A stretch of DNA of 64,000 nucleotides from Xanthomonas campestris pv. phormiicola (lineage in GTDB: Bacteria; Pseudomonadota; Gammaproteobacteria; Xanthomonadales; Xanthomonadaceae). The notes under the pieces are model-generated. The model was given only the letters and a program-made list of their open reading frames with translations, did not search any database and was not told the origin of the DNA. This document shows positions 21,604 through 30,682 of this stretch, one piece after another. The position numbers and the translations under genes are program-made. Location of the stretch: assembly GCA_025666215.1 (NCBI GenBank), contig CP102593.1, positions 2,989,001 through 3,053,000 of the forward strand. Direction: 5' to 3'. Each line of letters opens with the position of its first letter. Position 1 is the stretch's first letter.

Positions 21604-24495
21604 TTACCTGGCCTTGCTGCCCTTGCCACGCTTGGCGCCCTTGCGCGCCACGCTCAGGCGCTTGCCGCTGTACTGCACGCTGGCATCGGCCTTGGGTTCC
21701 AGCGCCCCGCTCTCCTCGCGCACGCCATCGACGAAGCGCACGTTGATGGTGCGCTTGGCCAGCATGCCAGGCCAGTTGCCCTCGCGCGCGCCGATGGTCA
21801 GCACGCCCTTGGCCTCGTCCCAGCGCAGCGGAATGCGGCTGAACTCGCCCTTCTCGTAGCCATAGCCCTTGCCGTCGTCCTCGTACAGCGAGAACTGGCC
21901 ATCGGCGCCGGTGTAGACGACCACGGTCAGCGGCGCGTTCGGCACTTCGTCCACGTACTGCTGCACGGTGGTGGTCGGCACGATGGCACCGGCGCGCACG
22001 AACAGCGGCATGCGCTGCAGCGGCGCGGCGGCGTCGATGCTCTGGCCGCCGTCGTAGCGCTTGCCGCTGTTGAAGTCGATCCACGAGGTGCCGGCCGGCA
22101 GGTAGACCTGGCGCGAGGTGGCGCCGAAACGGGTCACCGGCGCGACCAGGAACGCCGGCCCGAACAGGTACTCGTCGTTGAGGTCGGCGACCTTGGGATC
22201 GTGCGGGAAATCCATCGGCAGGCCGCGCATCATCACCCCGTCGTGGTGGTAGGTGTCGCCGGCGAGCGTGTAGATGTAGGGCAGCAACGCATAACGCAGG
22301 CGGCTGTAGTAGGCCATGCTCGCATAGTACGGCGTGCCTTCCGGGGCGATGTTCCAGATCTCGCGGAACGGGAACTGGCCGTGCGAGCGGAACAGCGGCA
22401 CGAACGCGCCGAACTGGAACCAGCGCGTGTTGAGCTCGCGCCATTCGCTCTGGTGCGCCGGGTCCTGGTCCTCGTAGCGCTTCTCCACCGCAAAGCCGCC
22501 GATGTCGAAGGTCCAGTTCGGCAGGCCGGACATGGAGACGTTGACGCCGGCGGAGATCTGGTCGCGCATGTCGTCCCAGCGCGAGACGATGTCGCCGCTC
22601 CACACCGCCACCGCGTTGCGCTGGGTGCCGGCATAGCCCTTGCGCGAGAGGATGAACACGCGCTTGACGTCGGCGGCGCGGTCGCCGGCGTAGACGCCAT
22701 GGGTGTGCGGCAACGGATAGGAATTGAAGAACTCGGTGGACGGGCCCAGCGCGGTCGGCGTGGTGCGTGCCTTGCGCTCGCCGATGTCCAGGTTGGAATG
22801 CACGTCCGGCTCGTCGGCGTCCATCCACCAGGCATCGAAGCCCTTGCTGTTGAGCTTTTCGTTGATCTGCCGCCAGTAGATCGCCTGCGCGTCGGCCGAA
22901 TACGGGTCGTAGAACGAGTTCTTGTAGCCCTTGCCGATCCAGTCCAGCTCGCCGACTTCGACGTTGCGCTTGTACATGTGCCCGGCGGCGTCGAGTTCCT
23001 TGTAGTTGGCGGTGGTCGGATAGAACTTGGGCCAGATCGAGATCATGATCTGCGCGTGCATGTCGTGCACCGACTTGACCATGCCGTCCGGATCGGGGAA
23101 ATGCGCCTTGTCGAAGTCGTGCGAGCCCCACGCGTCCTGCGGCCAGTACGACCAGTCGAGCACGATGTTGTCGATCGGCAGCTTGCGCTTGCGGTACTCG
23201 GCCAGCGCGCCGAGCAGCTCGTCCTGGCTCTTGTAGCGCTCGCGGCTCTGCCAGAAACCGTAGGCCCACTTCGGCAGCAGCACCGCCTTGCCGGTCAGCT
23301 CGCGGTAGCCGGCGACGACCTGGTCGGCGTCGGCGCCGGCGACGAAGTAGTAGTCGATCATCTGCCCGGCCTCGGACCACAGCGACAGGTCCTTGGCTTC
23401 GGCCGCCGGCAGCGGATCGCGGTGCAGCAGCGCGATGTAGCTGGGATCGATCAGGTCCCACTCGACCTTGATCCTGTGGCGCTGGCCCGGCTGCAGTTGC
23501 AGCGCGAACTCGTTGTGCCACGGGTTCCAGTTCTGGCGCCAGCGGTCGACCACCAGCTTGCCGTCGACCCACAGCTTGGCGTACTCGCTGGCGTACAGCG
23601 AGAAGCTGTGCTCGCCGCCGCTCCTGGCCTCGATCTCGCCTTCCCAGCTGACCTGCATGCGGCTCTTGTCGCCGGGCTTGGCCTTGGCCGGGAACTTGGC
23701 CAGATCCTTGATGTACTGGTAGTTGAGTTCCTTCTCGCGGCGCTCCAGCACCTGCTTGCCGTTGACCGAATAGCGCGCGGTCAGCGCGCCCGGCTTGCCC
23801 TTGGCGTCGTACAGCGTCAGCGACGCCGGCAGCGGCTGCAGGCCGCGCGGATCGCCCATGCGGGTGATCGAGTTGTTGTCCCACAGGATGCCGTAGTTGC
23901 GGCTGGACACCAGGTACGGCACCGCCAGGTCGATATTGCTCTGCAGCAGTTCGACGTTGCGGCCCTTCTGGTTCATCCAGCCCTGCTGGTGCTGGCCGAA
24001 GCCGTAGAAGGCCTCGTCGTCGAGCGAGGCGAAGCGCTGCCGCGTGCTCAGATAGGATTTGCCCTCCACTTTGAGCGGCGCGAAGCTGCGCCCGCCCGCC
24101 ACTTCGGCCAGCAGCGGCTTGCCGGCGGCATCGGCGAAGCTGACATGGCCGTCGACCGTGGACACCTGCGCGGTGACCTTGGCGGTCCTGATCCGCACCG
24201 TGTCGCCCTGCTCGTCGAACTGGTAGGCGGTGTCGCCCTGCACCGGCACCCGCATCAGGCTCGGGGTGCGCTTGAAGTCGCCATCCGGATCGGCGCTGAC
24301 GCGAATGATGCCGCTGTCCACCACCTGCAGCCGCACCGGCGCGGCGCCCTTGGCGCTGGGGTGCACGGTGACGCCGTCGGCGTCCTTCTTCACTTCCTGC
24401 GCATTCGCGCCGGCGGCGAGCAGCGCCAGCGACAGGGCCAGCAGGCGTGGCAGCGGCTTCAGCGCCAGGCGGACAGGACGGTTCGCGTTGTACAT
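21604..24495 (-). CDS. GH31 alpha-xylosidase with inserted PA14 domain
   Basis: Removes non-reducing-end alpha-1,6-xylose from xyloglucan oligosaccharides. The 963-aa precursor starts at ATG 24495 after GAGGGAG and has a signal peptide (LLALSLALLAAGANAQ). A PA14-like insertion (about residues 230-350; SFSLYASEYAKLWVDGKLVV) sits before the catalytic barrel, as in the Cellvibrio xyloglucan enzyme Xyl31A. The catalytic nucleophile is in AWWMDADEPD and the acid/base Asp region in WSGDIVSRWDDM. FGQHQQGWMNQKGR near the N-terminal beta-domain also fits. It lies 53 bp after the GH35 gene in the same unit. Confidence 0.95.
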   Translation of the reverse strand: MYNANRPVRLALKPLPRLLALSLALLAAGANAQEVKKDADGVTVHPSAKGAAPVRLQVVDSGIIRVSADPDGDFKRTPSLMRVPVQGDTAYQFDEQGDTVRIRTAKVTAQVSTVDGHVSFADAAGKPLLAEVAGGRSFAPLKVEGKSYLSTRQRFASLDDEAFYGFGQHQQGWMNQKGRNVELLQSNIDLAVPYLVSSRNYGILWDNNSITRMGDPRGLQPLPASLTLYDAKGKPGALTARYSVNGKQVLERREKELNYQYIKDLAKFPAKAKPGDKSRMQVSWEGEIEARSGGEHSFSLYASEYAKLWVDGKLVVDRWRQNWNPWHNEFALQLQPGQRHRIKVEWDLIDPSYIALLHRDPLPAAEAKDLSLWSEAGQMIDYYFVAGADADQVVAGYRELTGKAVLLPKWAYGFWQSRERYKSQDELLGALAEYRKRKLPIDNIVLDWSYWPQDAWGSHDFDKAHFPDPDGMVKSVHDMHAQIMISIWPKFYPTTANYKELDAAGHMYKRNVEVGELDWIGKGYKNSFYDPYSADAQAIYWRQINEKLNSKGFDAWWMDADEPDVHSNLDIGERKARTTPTALGPSTEFFNSYPLPHTHGVYAGDRAADVKRVFILSRKGYAGTQRNAVAVWSGDIVSRWDDMRDQISAGVNVSMSGLPNWTFDIGGFAVEKRYEDQDPAHQSEWRELNTRWFQFGAFVPLFRSHGQFPFREIWNIAPEGTPYYASMAYYSRLRYALLPYIYTLAGDTYHHDGVMMRGLPMDFPHDPKVADLNDEYLFGPAFLVAPVTRFGATSRQVYLPAGTSWIDFNSGKRYDGGQSIDAAAPLQRMPLFVRAGAIVPTTTVQQYVDEVPNAPLTVVVYTGADGQFSLYEDDGKGYGYEKGEFSRIPLRWDEAKGVLTIGAREGNWPGMLAKRTINVRFVDGVREESGALEPKADASVQYSGKRLSVARKGAKRGKGSKAR

Positions 24496-24548
24496 GTTCA
24501 CTCCCTCTGTAGCGGGTGACGGCGCCGCACGCTGGCGGCGCCGAGGTG

Positions 24549-26261
24549 TCAGTAGGTGGCCATGGTGATCTTCAGCAATTGCGGCAGGTCGGAGAAATTG
24601 ACGCCGTAGTCGGTCTGATCGCCGTTCCAGTTGCGCTGGAACCGCCACTGCGTGTCATCGTAGAAGCCTTCCTCGACCCGGTCGTAGACCATGTTGGCGG
24701 TCGCTTCGCTGGCCGGATGCAGGGTCACCCGCACGTGGTAGCCGGTGACCAGGAATTCGTCCGGGCCCAGTTCGGCGATCAGCGCCGCGCCGCTCGGCTC
24801 GGGATTGCCGGGCGGCGTGCCCTTGAACCAGAACTGCGGCACGCCGTAGGTGATGGTCGCGCTCCAGCGCTCGTTGAGCCGCAGTTCCTGCACCGGTTGG
24901 CCAGGTTCCTCGGCGGTGCCGTGCAGCTTGCCTTCGGAGGCGGCCTTGGCGAACGGGCGCATGCCCATGCCCACCGCCTTGAAGCCCAGCGCGAACGGCG
25001 CCATGGTCGGCTCGTCCACCTTCCTGGCGCCCAGCGGCCAGTTCGAATAACCGCTGTAGTCGATGCCGAAGGTCGACCAGCCGATGCCGTCGTGGCCGAG
25101 CGCGGCGTACAGGTAGCGCGCGTATTCGGGGCGGTTGCCGGTCTCGGCGACGAACAGCGGGTTGTCCGGCCGCGCGTAGCGATCGAGCACGGTGATGTAC
25201 GGCGTGTAGTCGGGCAGATAGATGTCCGGCGCCAGCAGGTCGATGTGCGGCGCAGCGGCCTTCCACACGTCGAGCACGTTGTCGGTGGGACCGCCGCTGG
25301 CGTACTGGCCGGGCTGGCCTGGATTGAACGGGCCGCGCAGCGCCGCGTTGACGTACATCGGCAGCGGGTACTCGGCCTTGCCGGCCGCGGCCACCTGGTC
25401 GATGAAGCGGCCGATGTGCCAGGCATGGAAGAACTCGTCGGCGTCGGCACCGAACACCTGCGCCCAGCTGCCCGGTTGCTTGCCCAGTTTCTGCAGCAAT
25501 GCGGCGGGCACCGGTCCGTCGAAGGCCCGCTGCGCCAGCGGCGAGAAATCGCGCACGCTGCCGTAGGTGCCCGGCTCGTTCTCCGGCTGCACCATCAGCA
25601 CGGTGCGCTGCGGGTCGGCCTGCTTGAGGTGCTTCATGAACGCGACGAAGGCCTTGCGATCGGCGTCCAGCGTGGCCGGCGCCAGCGGCGACAGCGAACC
25701 GAGCGCCTTGCCGTCGCGGGTGACGACCCGCGGGAAACGCACGTTGTCGGTCTTGACCCAGTGCGGCGTGTAGGCCGGGCCGTTGTTCTTCCAGGTGCCG
25801 AACCACAGCAGCACCAGCCGCACCCTGTGCTCGCGCGCCTGCGCCAGCAGCGTATCGACGAAGGAGAAATCGAACTTGCCCTCCTCCGGTTCCACCTGCT
25901 CCCAGGCGATCGGCACCTGCACGGTGTTGGGGCCGAGGACCTGCATCGCCGGCCACACCTTTTCCAGGGCGGCGGGATAGTTGCTGGAATTGTTGACCTG
26001 CGCGCCGAGGATCAGGAACGGCGCGCCATCCACCAGCAACGCGTGCCTGCCGTCATTGCTGAGCAGTTGCGGGATCGGCGCCGGCGTCGCTGCGGCGCTG
26101 GCCTGCGCTGCAGCGGGTCTGGCCGTGTCGGGCTTGGCCGCGTCGGCGTCGGTGGCCGCTGGCTTCGGCGCGCACGCGGCCAAGCCAAGCGCGAGCGTCG
26201 TGGCCAACAGCGGGCGCCGGCAGCGGCCGGCGAGGAACGTGCGCGAATCGAGGGAATGCAT
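24549..26261 (-). CDS. GH35 beta-galactosidase lipoprotein
   Basis: Removes beta-galactose from xyloglucan side chains. The 570-aa precursor starts at ATG 26261 and has a lipoprotein signal ([13 protein letters not shown]), so it is probably anchored to a membrane on the periplasmic side. The short GH35 barrel begins at [20 protein letters not shown]. The acid Glu is in [12 protein letters not shown] and the nucleophile Glu in [22 protein letters not shown]-terminal beta-domain follows, as in the short xyloglucan-specific GH35 enzymes such as Cellvibrio Bgl35A. It is 17 bp downstream of the acetylesterase gene. Confidence 0.92.
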   Translation of the reverse strand: MHSLDSRTFLAGRCRRPLLATTLALGLAACAPKPAATDADAAKPDTARPAAAQASAAATPAPIPQLLSNDGRHALLVDGAPFLILGAQVNNSSNYPAALEKVWPAMQVLGPNTVQVPIAWEQVEPEEGKFDFSFVDTLLAQAREHRVRLVLLWFGTWKNNGPAYTPHWVKTDNVRFPRVVTRDGKALGSLSPLAPATLDADRKAFVAFMKHLKQADPQRTVLMVQPENEPGTYGSVRDFSPLAQRAFDGPVPAALLQKLGKQPGSWAQVFGADADEFFHAWHIGRFIDQVAAAGKAEYPLPMYVNAALRGPFNPGQPGQYASGGPTDNVLDVWKAAAPHIDLLAPDIYLPDYTPYITVLDRYARPDNPLFVAETGNRPEYARYLYAALGHDGIGWSTFGIDYSGYSNWPLGARKVDEPTMAPFALGFKAVGMGMRPFAKAASEGKLHGTAEEPGQPVQELRLNERWSATITYGVPQFWFKGTPPGNPEPSGAALIAELGPDEFLVTGYHVRVTLHPASEATANMVYDRVEEGFYDDTQWRFQRNWNGDQTDYGVNFSDLPQLLKITMATY

Positions 26262-26278
26262 GCGGGTAGGACTCCGTG

Positions 26279-28204
26279 TCACCAGGTATCGGTTCGGAAG
26301 GGGGAAACCGGCAACTGCTCGCGGTTGACCAGGTTGGCCTCGGCCGGGTTCTCGCTCCACGCATAGCGCACCGCTTGCGGCTGCGCCACTTCGGCGCTCT
26401 CGACCACGACGCTGTCGCCGTCGATGCGCGCCTGCGCCGGATGGAAACGGCGGTCGGCGCCGGCCACGCTGAAGCCCAGCAACGGGCCGCCGCCGCGCAC
26501 CGCCAGCGCACTGCCCATCGGATCGAAACGCAGCGCGACCGCATGCCGGCCGAACTCGGCCTGCGCGAACACCGGCGCGCTGTACACCAGCCGTTCGCCA
26601 TAGGCCACATGCCGCGCCGCCAGCGCCAGGCGATGGCCGACGTCCTGCTTGTTGGTCGGATGGATGTCGCCGGGCGTGCCGATGTCGATGGTCACCGCCT
26701 GCGCGGTCGCCGGCAGCGCCAGGGTCCTGGACTGCGACTCGCGCAGCTGCGCCCACGGACTCAGGTCGCCCGTGTCCGACCCGGCCTGGAAATTGGCCAG
26801 TTGCACCCACAGGAACGGCAACTGCGGCTGCGCGCGCTCCTGGCGCCAGCTGCGGATCAGCGCGGCGAACTGGTCGCGATAGCGCAGCGCGCCGTAGGCG
26901 TAGGCATTGCTCTCGCCCTGGTACCAGATCACGCCCTTGAGCGGGAATGGCTGCAACGGATGGATCATGCGGTTGTACAGCAGGGTCGGTTGCTGGTTCC
27001 TGCCGTCGTCCAGCGTCACGCTCACCCTGGCCGGACGGAATTTCCATCCCTGCAACGGGCGCTTCGTCCCGTCGCCGAGCTGCACGAAGCGTTCGCTGTC
27101 CTCGCCGTGCAGGCCGCCACCGCCGCCGGCGTCGGTGACCTGCACCGCGACATGATTGACGCCCGCCCGCAGCAACGTGGCCGGCACCGCGTAGGCGCGC
27201 GGCAGGTTCCATTGCTGCTCGGTATGGCCGACCGGCTGGCCGTTGACGTAGCTGGTGTCGGACTCGTCGACGCGGCCCACGCCCAGCACGATGCCGGCCT
27301 TGGCCTCGGCGGCGCTCAGCACGAACGTGGTGCGGTACCAGGCGATGCCGTCCATGCCGTCGTAGCCGCTGTTTTCCCACTGCTTGTCCACCGCGATGGT
27401 GTCCCAGTCGCGATCGTCGAGGTCGGCGTCGCGCCAGTGTTCGGCGGCGTCCTGCACGGCCGGCCAGCGCGCGATGCGTTGCCGCACCGCGGCCAGCGTG
27501 CGCGCTTCGCCGGCCTGCAGTGCGGCCAGGCTGCGCTCGCGCTGTGCCGCGTCCATGCCCAGCGCATCGGCGTCCATCCACGCCTCGATCGCGCTGCCGC
27601 CCCAGCTGCTGTCGACGATGCCGATCGGCACCCCGGTGCTGTTGCGCAGCTCGCGCGCGAAGAAGTAAGCCACCGCGGAGAAGGCGCCGGCGTTGTCCGG
27701 CGTGGCCGCTTTCCAGCTACCGCCGGCCAGGCGCTGTTGCGGCTGCGCCGACCACGACTTGGGCACCTTGAACTGGCGCAGCCGCGGATCGTTCGCCGCA
27801 GCCACCTCGCGTGCGCCATCGCGCGCCTGCGCCAGCGGCCACTCCATGTTGGACTGGCCGCTGGCCAGCCACACGTCGCCGACCAGCACGTCGCCGATGT
27901 GGCGCCGCGCACCGTCGCCCTGCACCTCCAGCACGTACGGCCCGCCGGCCACGTGCGCTGGCAACTGCGCCTGCCAGCGGCCGTCGGCGGCGGCGACCGC
28001 GCTCGCCGCGCCGCCATCCAGGCGCACCTGGATGCGCGCGCCGGGCGTGGCCCAGCCCCATACCCGCATCGGCACGTCGCGCTGCAGCACCGCGCCGTCG
28101 GCGAACAGCAGCGGCAGTTGCAACTCCGCCCAGGCCGATGCGGGCAGCGCCGCCAGCGCCAATGCGGCCAGCCAGTGCAGACAACGGGACGGACGTGCGC
28201 TCAT
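26279..28204 (-). CDS. CE20-type acetylesterase (sialate-O-acetylesterase-like, xyloglucan de-acetylation)
   Basis: Removes acetyl groups from xyloglucan oligosaccharides. The 641-aa precursor starts at ATG 28204 after AGGAG, with a signal peptide ([16 protein letters not shown]). The SGNH catalytic domain is split: [14 protein letters not shown] (nucleophile Ser) and [15 protein letters not shown] come first; about residues 215-350 form an inserted beta-sandwich with [16 protein letters not shown]; then [10 protein letters not shown] and the catalytic Asp/His in [10 protein letters not shown]. This bipartite layout matches the xyloglucan acetylesterase reported from Xanthomonas citri. It lies between GH74 and GH35 in the same operon. 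Confidence 0.88.
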   Translation of the reverse strand: MSARPSRCLHWLAALALAALPASAWAELQLPLLFADGAVLQRDVPMRVWGWATPGARIQVRLDGGAASAVAAADGRWQAQLPAHVAGGPYVLEVQGDGARRHIGDVLVGDVWLASGQSNMEWPLAQARDGAREVAAANDPRLRQFKVPKSWSAQPQQRLAGGSWKAATPDNAGAFSAVAYFFARELRNSTGVPIGIVDSSWGGSAIEAWMDADALGMDAAQRERSLAALQAGEARTLAAVRQRIARWPAVQDAAEHWRDADLDDRDWDTIAVDKQWENSGYDGMDGIAWYRTTFVLSAAEAKAGIVLGVGRVDESDTSYVNGQPVGHTEQQWNLPRAYAVPATLLRAGVNHVAVQVTDAGGGGGLHGEDSERFVQLGDGTKRPLQGWKFRPARVSVTLDDGRNQQPTLLYNRMIHPLQPFPLKGVIWYQGESNAYAYGALRYRDQFAALIRSWRQERAQPQLPFLWVQLANFQAGSDTGDLSPWAQLRESQSRTLALPATAQAVTIDIGTPGDIHPTNKQDVGHRLALAARHVAYGERLVYSAPVFAQAEFGRHAVALRFDPMGSALAVRGGGPLLGFSVAGADRRFHPAQARIDGDSVVVESAEVAQPQAVRYAWSENPAEANLVNREQLPVSPFRTDTW

Positions 28205-28313
28205 CGGATCGCTCCTGGGTTGGGTATCGCCACCGGCGACAGCGCGCACGGCGGCCGGGACGCGCGCGCGGCGCCCGCGCGCAACGACACATGCGCGGCG
28301 CTGGCCGCGCGGA

Positions 28314-30581
28314 TTACGGTGCATCGCCATAGAAGATGCCTCGGCCGCCGGTGGCGAAATAGACGCGGCCGACCACGCGCGGATCGCCGGTGACCGCGTA
28401 GGGACGGCCGAAGCGGTGCGCGTCGTCGTCGATGCGCTGCCAGCGGCGGCCTTCGTCCCCGGAGCGGAACAGCCCGCTGACGCCATCCACGGTGCCGGCC
28501 AGGAACAGCATCGGCGGCGCACCCTCGCGTGGCGCGCGGCCCAGGCCCAGCGAGCGCGCTTCCTGCACCTTCGACAACACGTGCAGCCTGCCGTCCTGCC
28601 AACGCATCACCCCATGACTGGGACTGGCCAGGTAGACCACGCCGGCGCGCAGCGGATCCGGGCGCAGCTGCGGGCGGGTGCGCTCGGCGCCTGCCGGCAC
28701 GCCGACATCGACGCCGCTGTCGCGGAAACGGCGGCCGCCGTCCTCGCTGAGGTAGAAACGGCCGCTGGATGCATCCACGGCGTACCAACGCCGCGCATCG
28801 ACCCGGTCGGCCTCGATCAGCAAGCTGCCCGAGGAACCTTCCACACGCTGCCACTGCCGGCCCCAATCGTCGCTGGCCCAGGCGCTGCCGCCGTTGCGCG
28901 GCGACCAGATCACCCGGCTGCCGTCGGCGTTGATCGCGATGTGCCCGGCGCCCTCGCCCAGCGGCGGCTCGCTGGCGAAGGCGCTCCAGTTCGTGCCGCC
29001 ATCGCGCGACCATGCCGCACGCACCTCGCCGTTGTGGCGCTCGCGCAACGTGCCGCTGCGCACCACCCGCTGCGGCGCCTGGCCGGCGGCATCGATGCTC
29101 TCGCCGTTGGTCAGCCGCGGCCCTGGGAACTGCGATTGCGCACGCTCCAGGCTGTCGTGGCGGAAGCCATCGATGTCGCCGAGCGCACTCAGCAAATGCG
29201 CGCCCTGCGCCGGGCTGAGCAGGTCCAGCGGCACCGTTTCCTCCAGCCCGGCGTCGGCGAACCACCACTGCACCACGCCATCGGCGGCATCGAACGCGCG
29301 CAGGTTGCGCGAGGCCCAGATGCCGTAGCCGGTGACGAACAGCGCGCGATCGCTGTCGAACGGATCGATCGCCAGCGACGCCATCCAGTGCGGGCGCGCC
29401 TGCGCGGTCCACGGCGCGGCGTCGTGCGCGAAGCGCGAGCGCGGGAACAGCGGCGCCCAGCTGCGTCCGCCATCGGTGCTGCGGTAGATGTCGTCGCCCG
29501 GCTGGTAGCGGCGGAAGGTGCTGGCGATCAGCGTGTCCGGCTGGCGCGGGTCCACCGCCACCGCGCCCCAGCCGAAGCCCGGCCCGCTGCGCGGCTGCGG
29601 CAGCGGGGTGATGTCGGTCCAGCGTGCCGCGGCCGGTTCGTATTTCCAGACCGCGCCGTTGGCCATCAGGTCCGGGCCCGGTTGGTCGCCGTAGCTGAGG
29701 TAGTAGATGCCGGTACTGGACCGCACCACGTGGCTGGGACGCAGCCCGGTGGGCTGTCCCTGCACCGGCTGCCAGCTGCGCCCGCCGTCGGCGGACACGA
29801 ACAGGCTCTGCGCCTGGGTGGACACGCCGACGTAGATCCGCTGCGACGCGCCACCGGCGGCGGCGCTGGCCGGGTCGAACAGCACGAAGGCGATGCCCAC
29901 CTGCTGGCGCTGTCCGCCATGGTTCACCGCGCTGGCCGACCGCCCCGTGGCCACTGCCGGAAACGACGCCACCCGCTGCCAGTGCGCGCCGCGGTCGTCG
30001 CTGCGCCACAGGCCGGCATCGCGCGAGCCGAGCAGCAACACGCGGCCGTCGTTGGGATCGACCGCGAGCCGCTCGCCGTTGCCGCGGCCCAGTTCGTTGC
30101 CGCCCAGCTTGAACGGCAGATCGGTGCGCACGAAGCGGCGCCCCTGGTCGTGCGAGCACAGGATCGCCGCATTGCCGGCACGCGCGTGCAGATAGGTGCC
30201 CGCCGCCAGGTACAGCGCCTGCGGATCGTGCGGGTCGATCGCGAACGCATCGATCCCCATCAGGTTCTGGTCGGCCGCCCCGAGCCAGTCGGTCAACGCG
30301 ACCCAGTGCGTGGACGCGGGGTCCCAGCGGTAGGCGCCGCCGACGTCGGTGCGCGCATACAGCAGGCCCGGTTGCGCCGGATGGAACAGCAGGCCGCTGA
30401 CGAACCCGCCGCCGCCGATGGCGACGCTGCGGAACTGGTAAGACACGGCCGGCGCCGCGAGTGCCGGAACCGCGCTGCACAGCAAGGCCAGCAGCAGCGC
30501 CAGCCAGGCCGAACGCGACCGCGCGGCATGCTGCGACCTGCCGGGCAGTGCGTCGGGTTCTGGCAAGCGGTGTTGCCGCAT
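28314..30581 (-). CDS. GH74 xyloglucan-specific endo-glucanase
   Basis: Cuts the xyloglucan backbone, giving oligosaccharides for import. The 755-aa precursor starts at ATG 30581 and has a signal peptide (SAWLALLLALLCSAVPALA). The protein is two seven-bladed beta-propellers with repeated sialidase-like blades (SHDQGRRF, SADGGRSWQP, STDGGRSWAP, SEDGGRRF). The catalytic Asp pair is visible: one in YARTDVGGAYRWD near the start, the other in SALGDIDGFRHD at the interface. An apparent longer reading frame in this phase extends back through the neighbouring receptor gene but is only an antisense-like open frame. The receptor gene is 101 bp upstream. Confidence 0.95.
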   Translation of the reverse strand: MRQHRLPEPDALPGRSQHAARSRSAWLALLLALLCSAVPALAAPAVSYQFRSVAIGGGGFVSGLLFHPAQPGLLYARTDVGGAYRWDPASTHWVALTDWLGAADQNLMGIDAFAIDPHDPQALYLAAGTYLHARAGNAAILCSHDQGRRFVRTDLPFKLGGNELGRGNGERLAVDPNDGRVLLLGSRDAGLWRSDDRGAHWQRVASFPAVATGRSASAVNHGGQRQQVGIAFVLFDPASAAAGGASQRIYVGVSTQAQSLFVSADGGRSWQPVQGQPTGLRPSHVVRSSTGIYYLSYGDQPGPDLMANGAVWKYEPAAARWTDITPLPQPRSGPGFGWGAVAVDPRQPDTLIASTFRRYQPGDDIYRSTDGGRSWAPLFPRSRFAHDAAPWTAQARPHWMASLAIDPFDSDRALFVTGYGIWASRNLRAFDAADGVVQWWFADAGLEETVPLDLLSPAQGAHLLSALGDIDGFRHDSLERAQSQFPGPRLTNGESIDAAGQAPQRVVRSGTLRERHNGEVRAAWSRDGGTNWSAFASEPPLGEGAGHIAINADGSRVIWSPRNGGSAWASDDWGRQWQRVEGSSGSLLIEADRVDARRWYAVDASSGRFYLSEDGGRRFRDSGVDVGVPAGAERTRPQLRPDPLRAGVVYLASPSHGVMRWQDGRLHVLSKVQEARSLGLGRAPREGAPPMLFLAGTVDGVSGLFRSGDEGRRWQRIDDDAHRFGRPYAVTGDPRVVGRVYFATGGRGIFYGDAP

Positions 30582-30682
30582 CGTGCGCCCTACTCCGATT
30601 GCAACCGACGGCCATGCCATCGGCAGGGAAACTCCCGCTCCGGCCACGCCACGCGCGCCGGAGCGGAGCGACTGCGCCATGC

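Noticed and set aside
24549..27581. Open frame of 1010 codons covering GH35 and part of the acetylesterase gene
   Set aside because: The lipoprotein signal and the protein homology start at 26261. The upstream part is a shadow of the acetylesterase frame.
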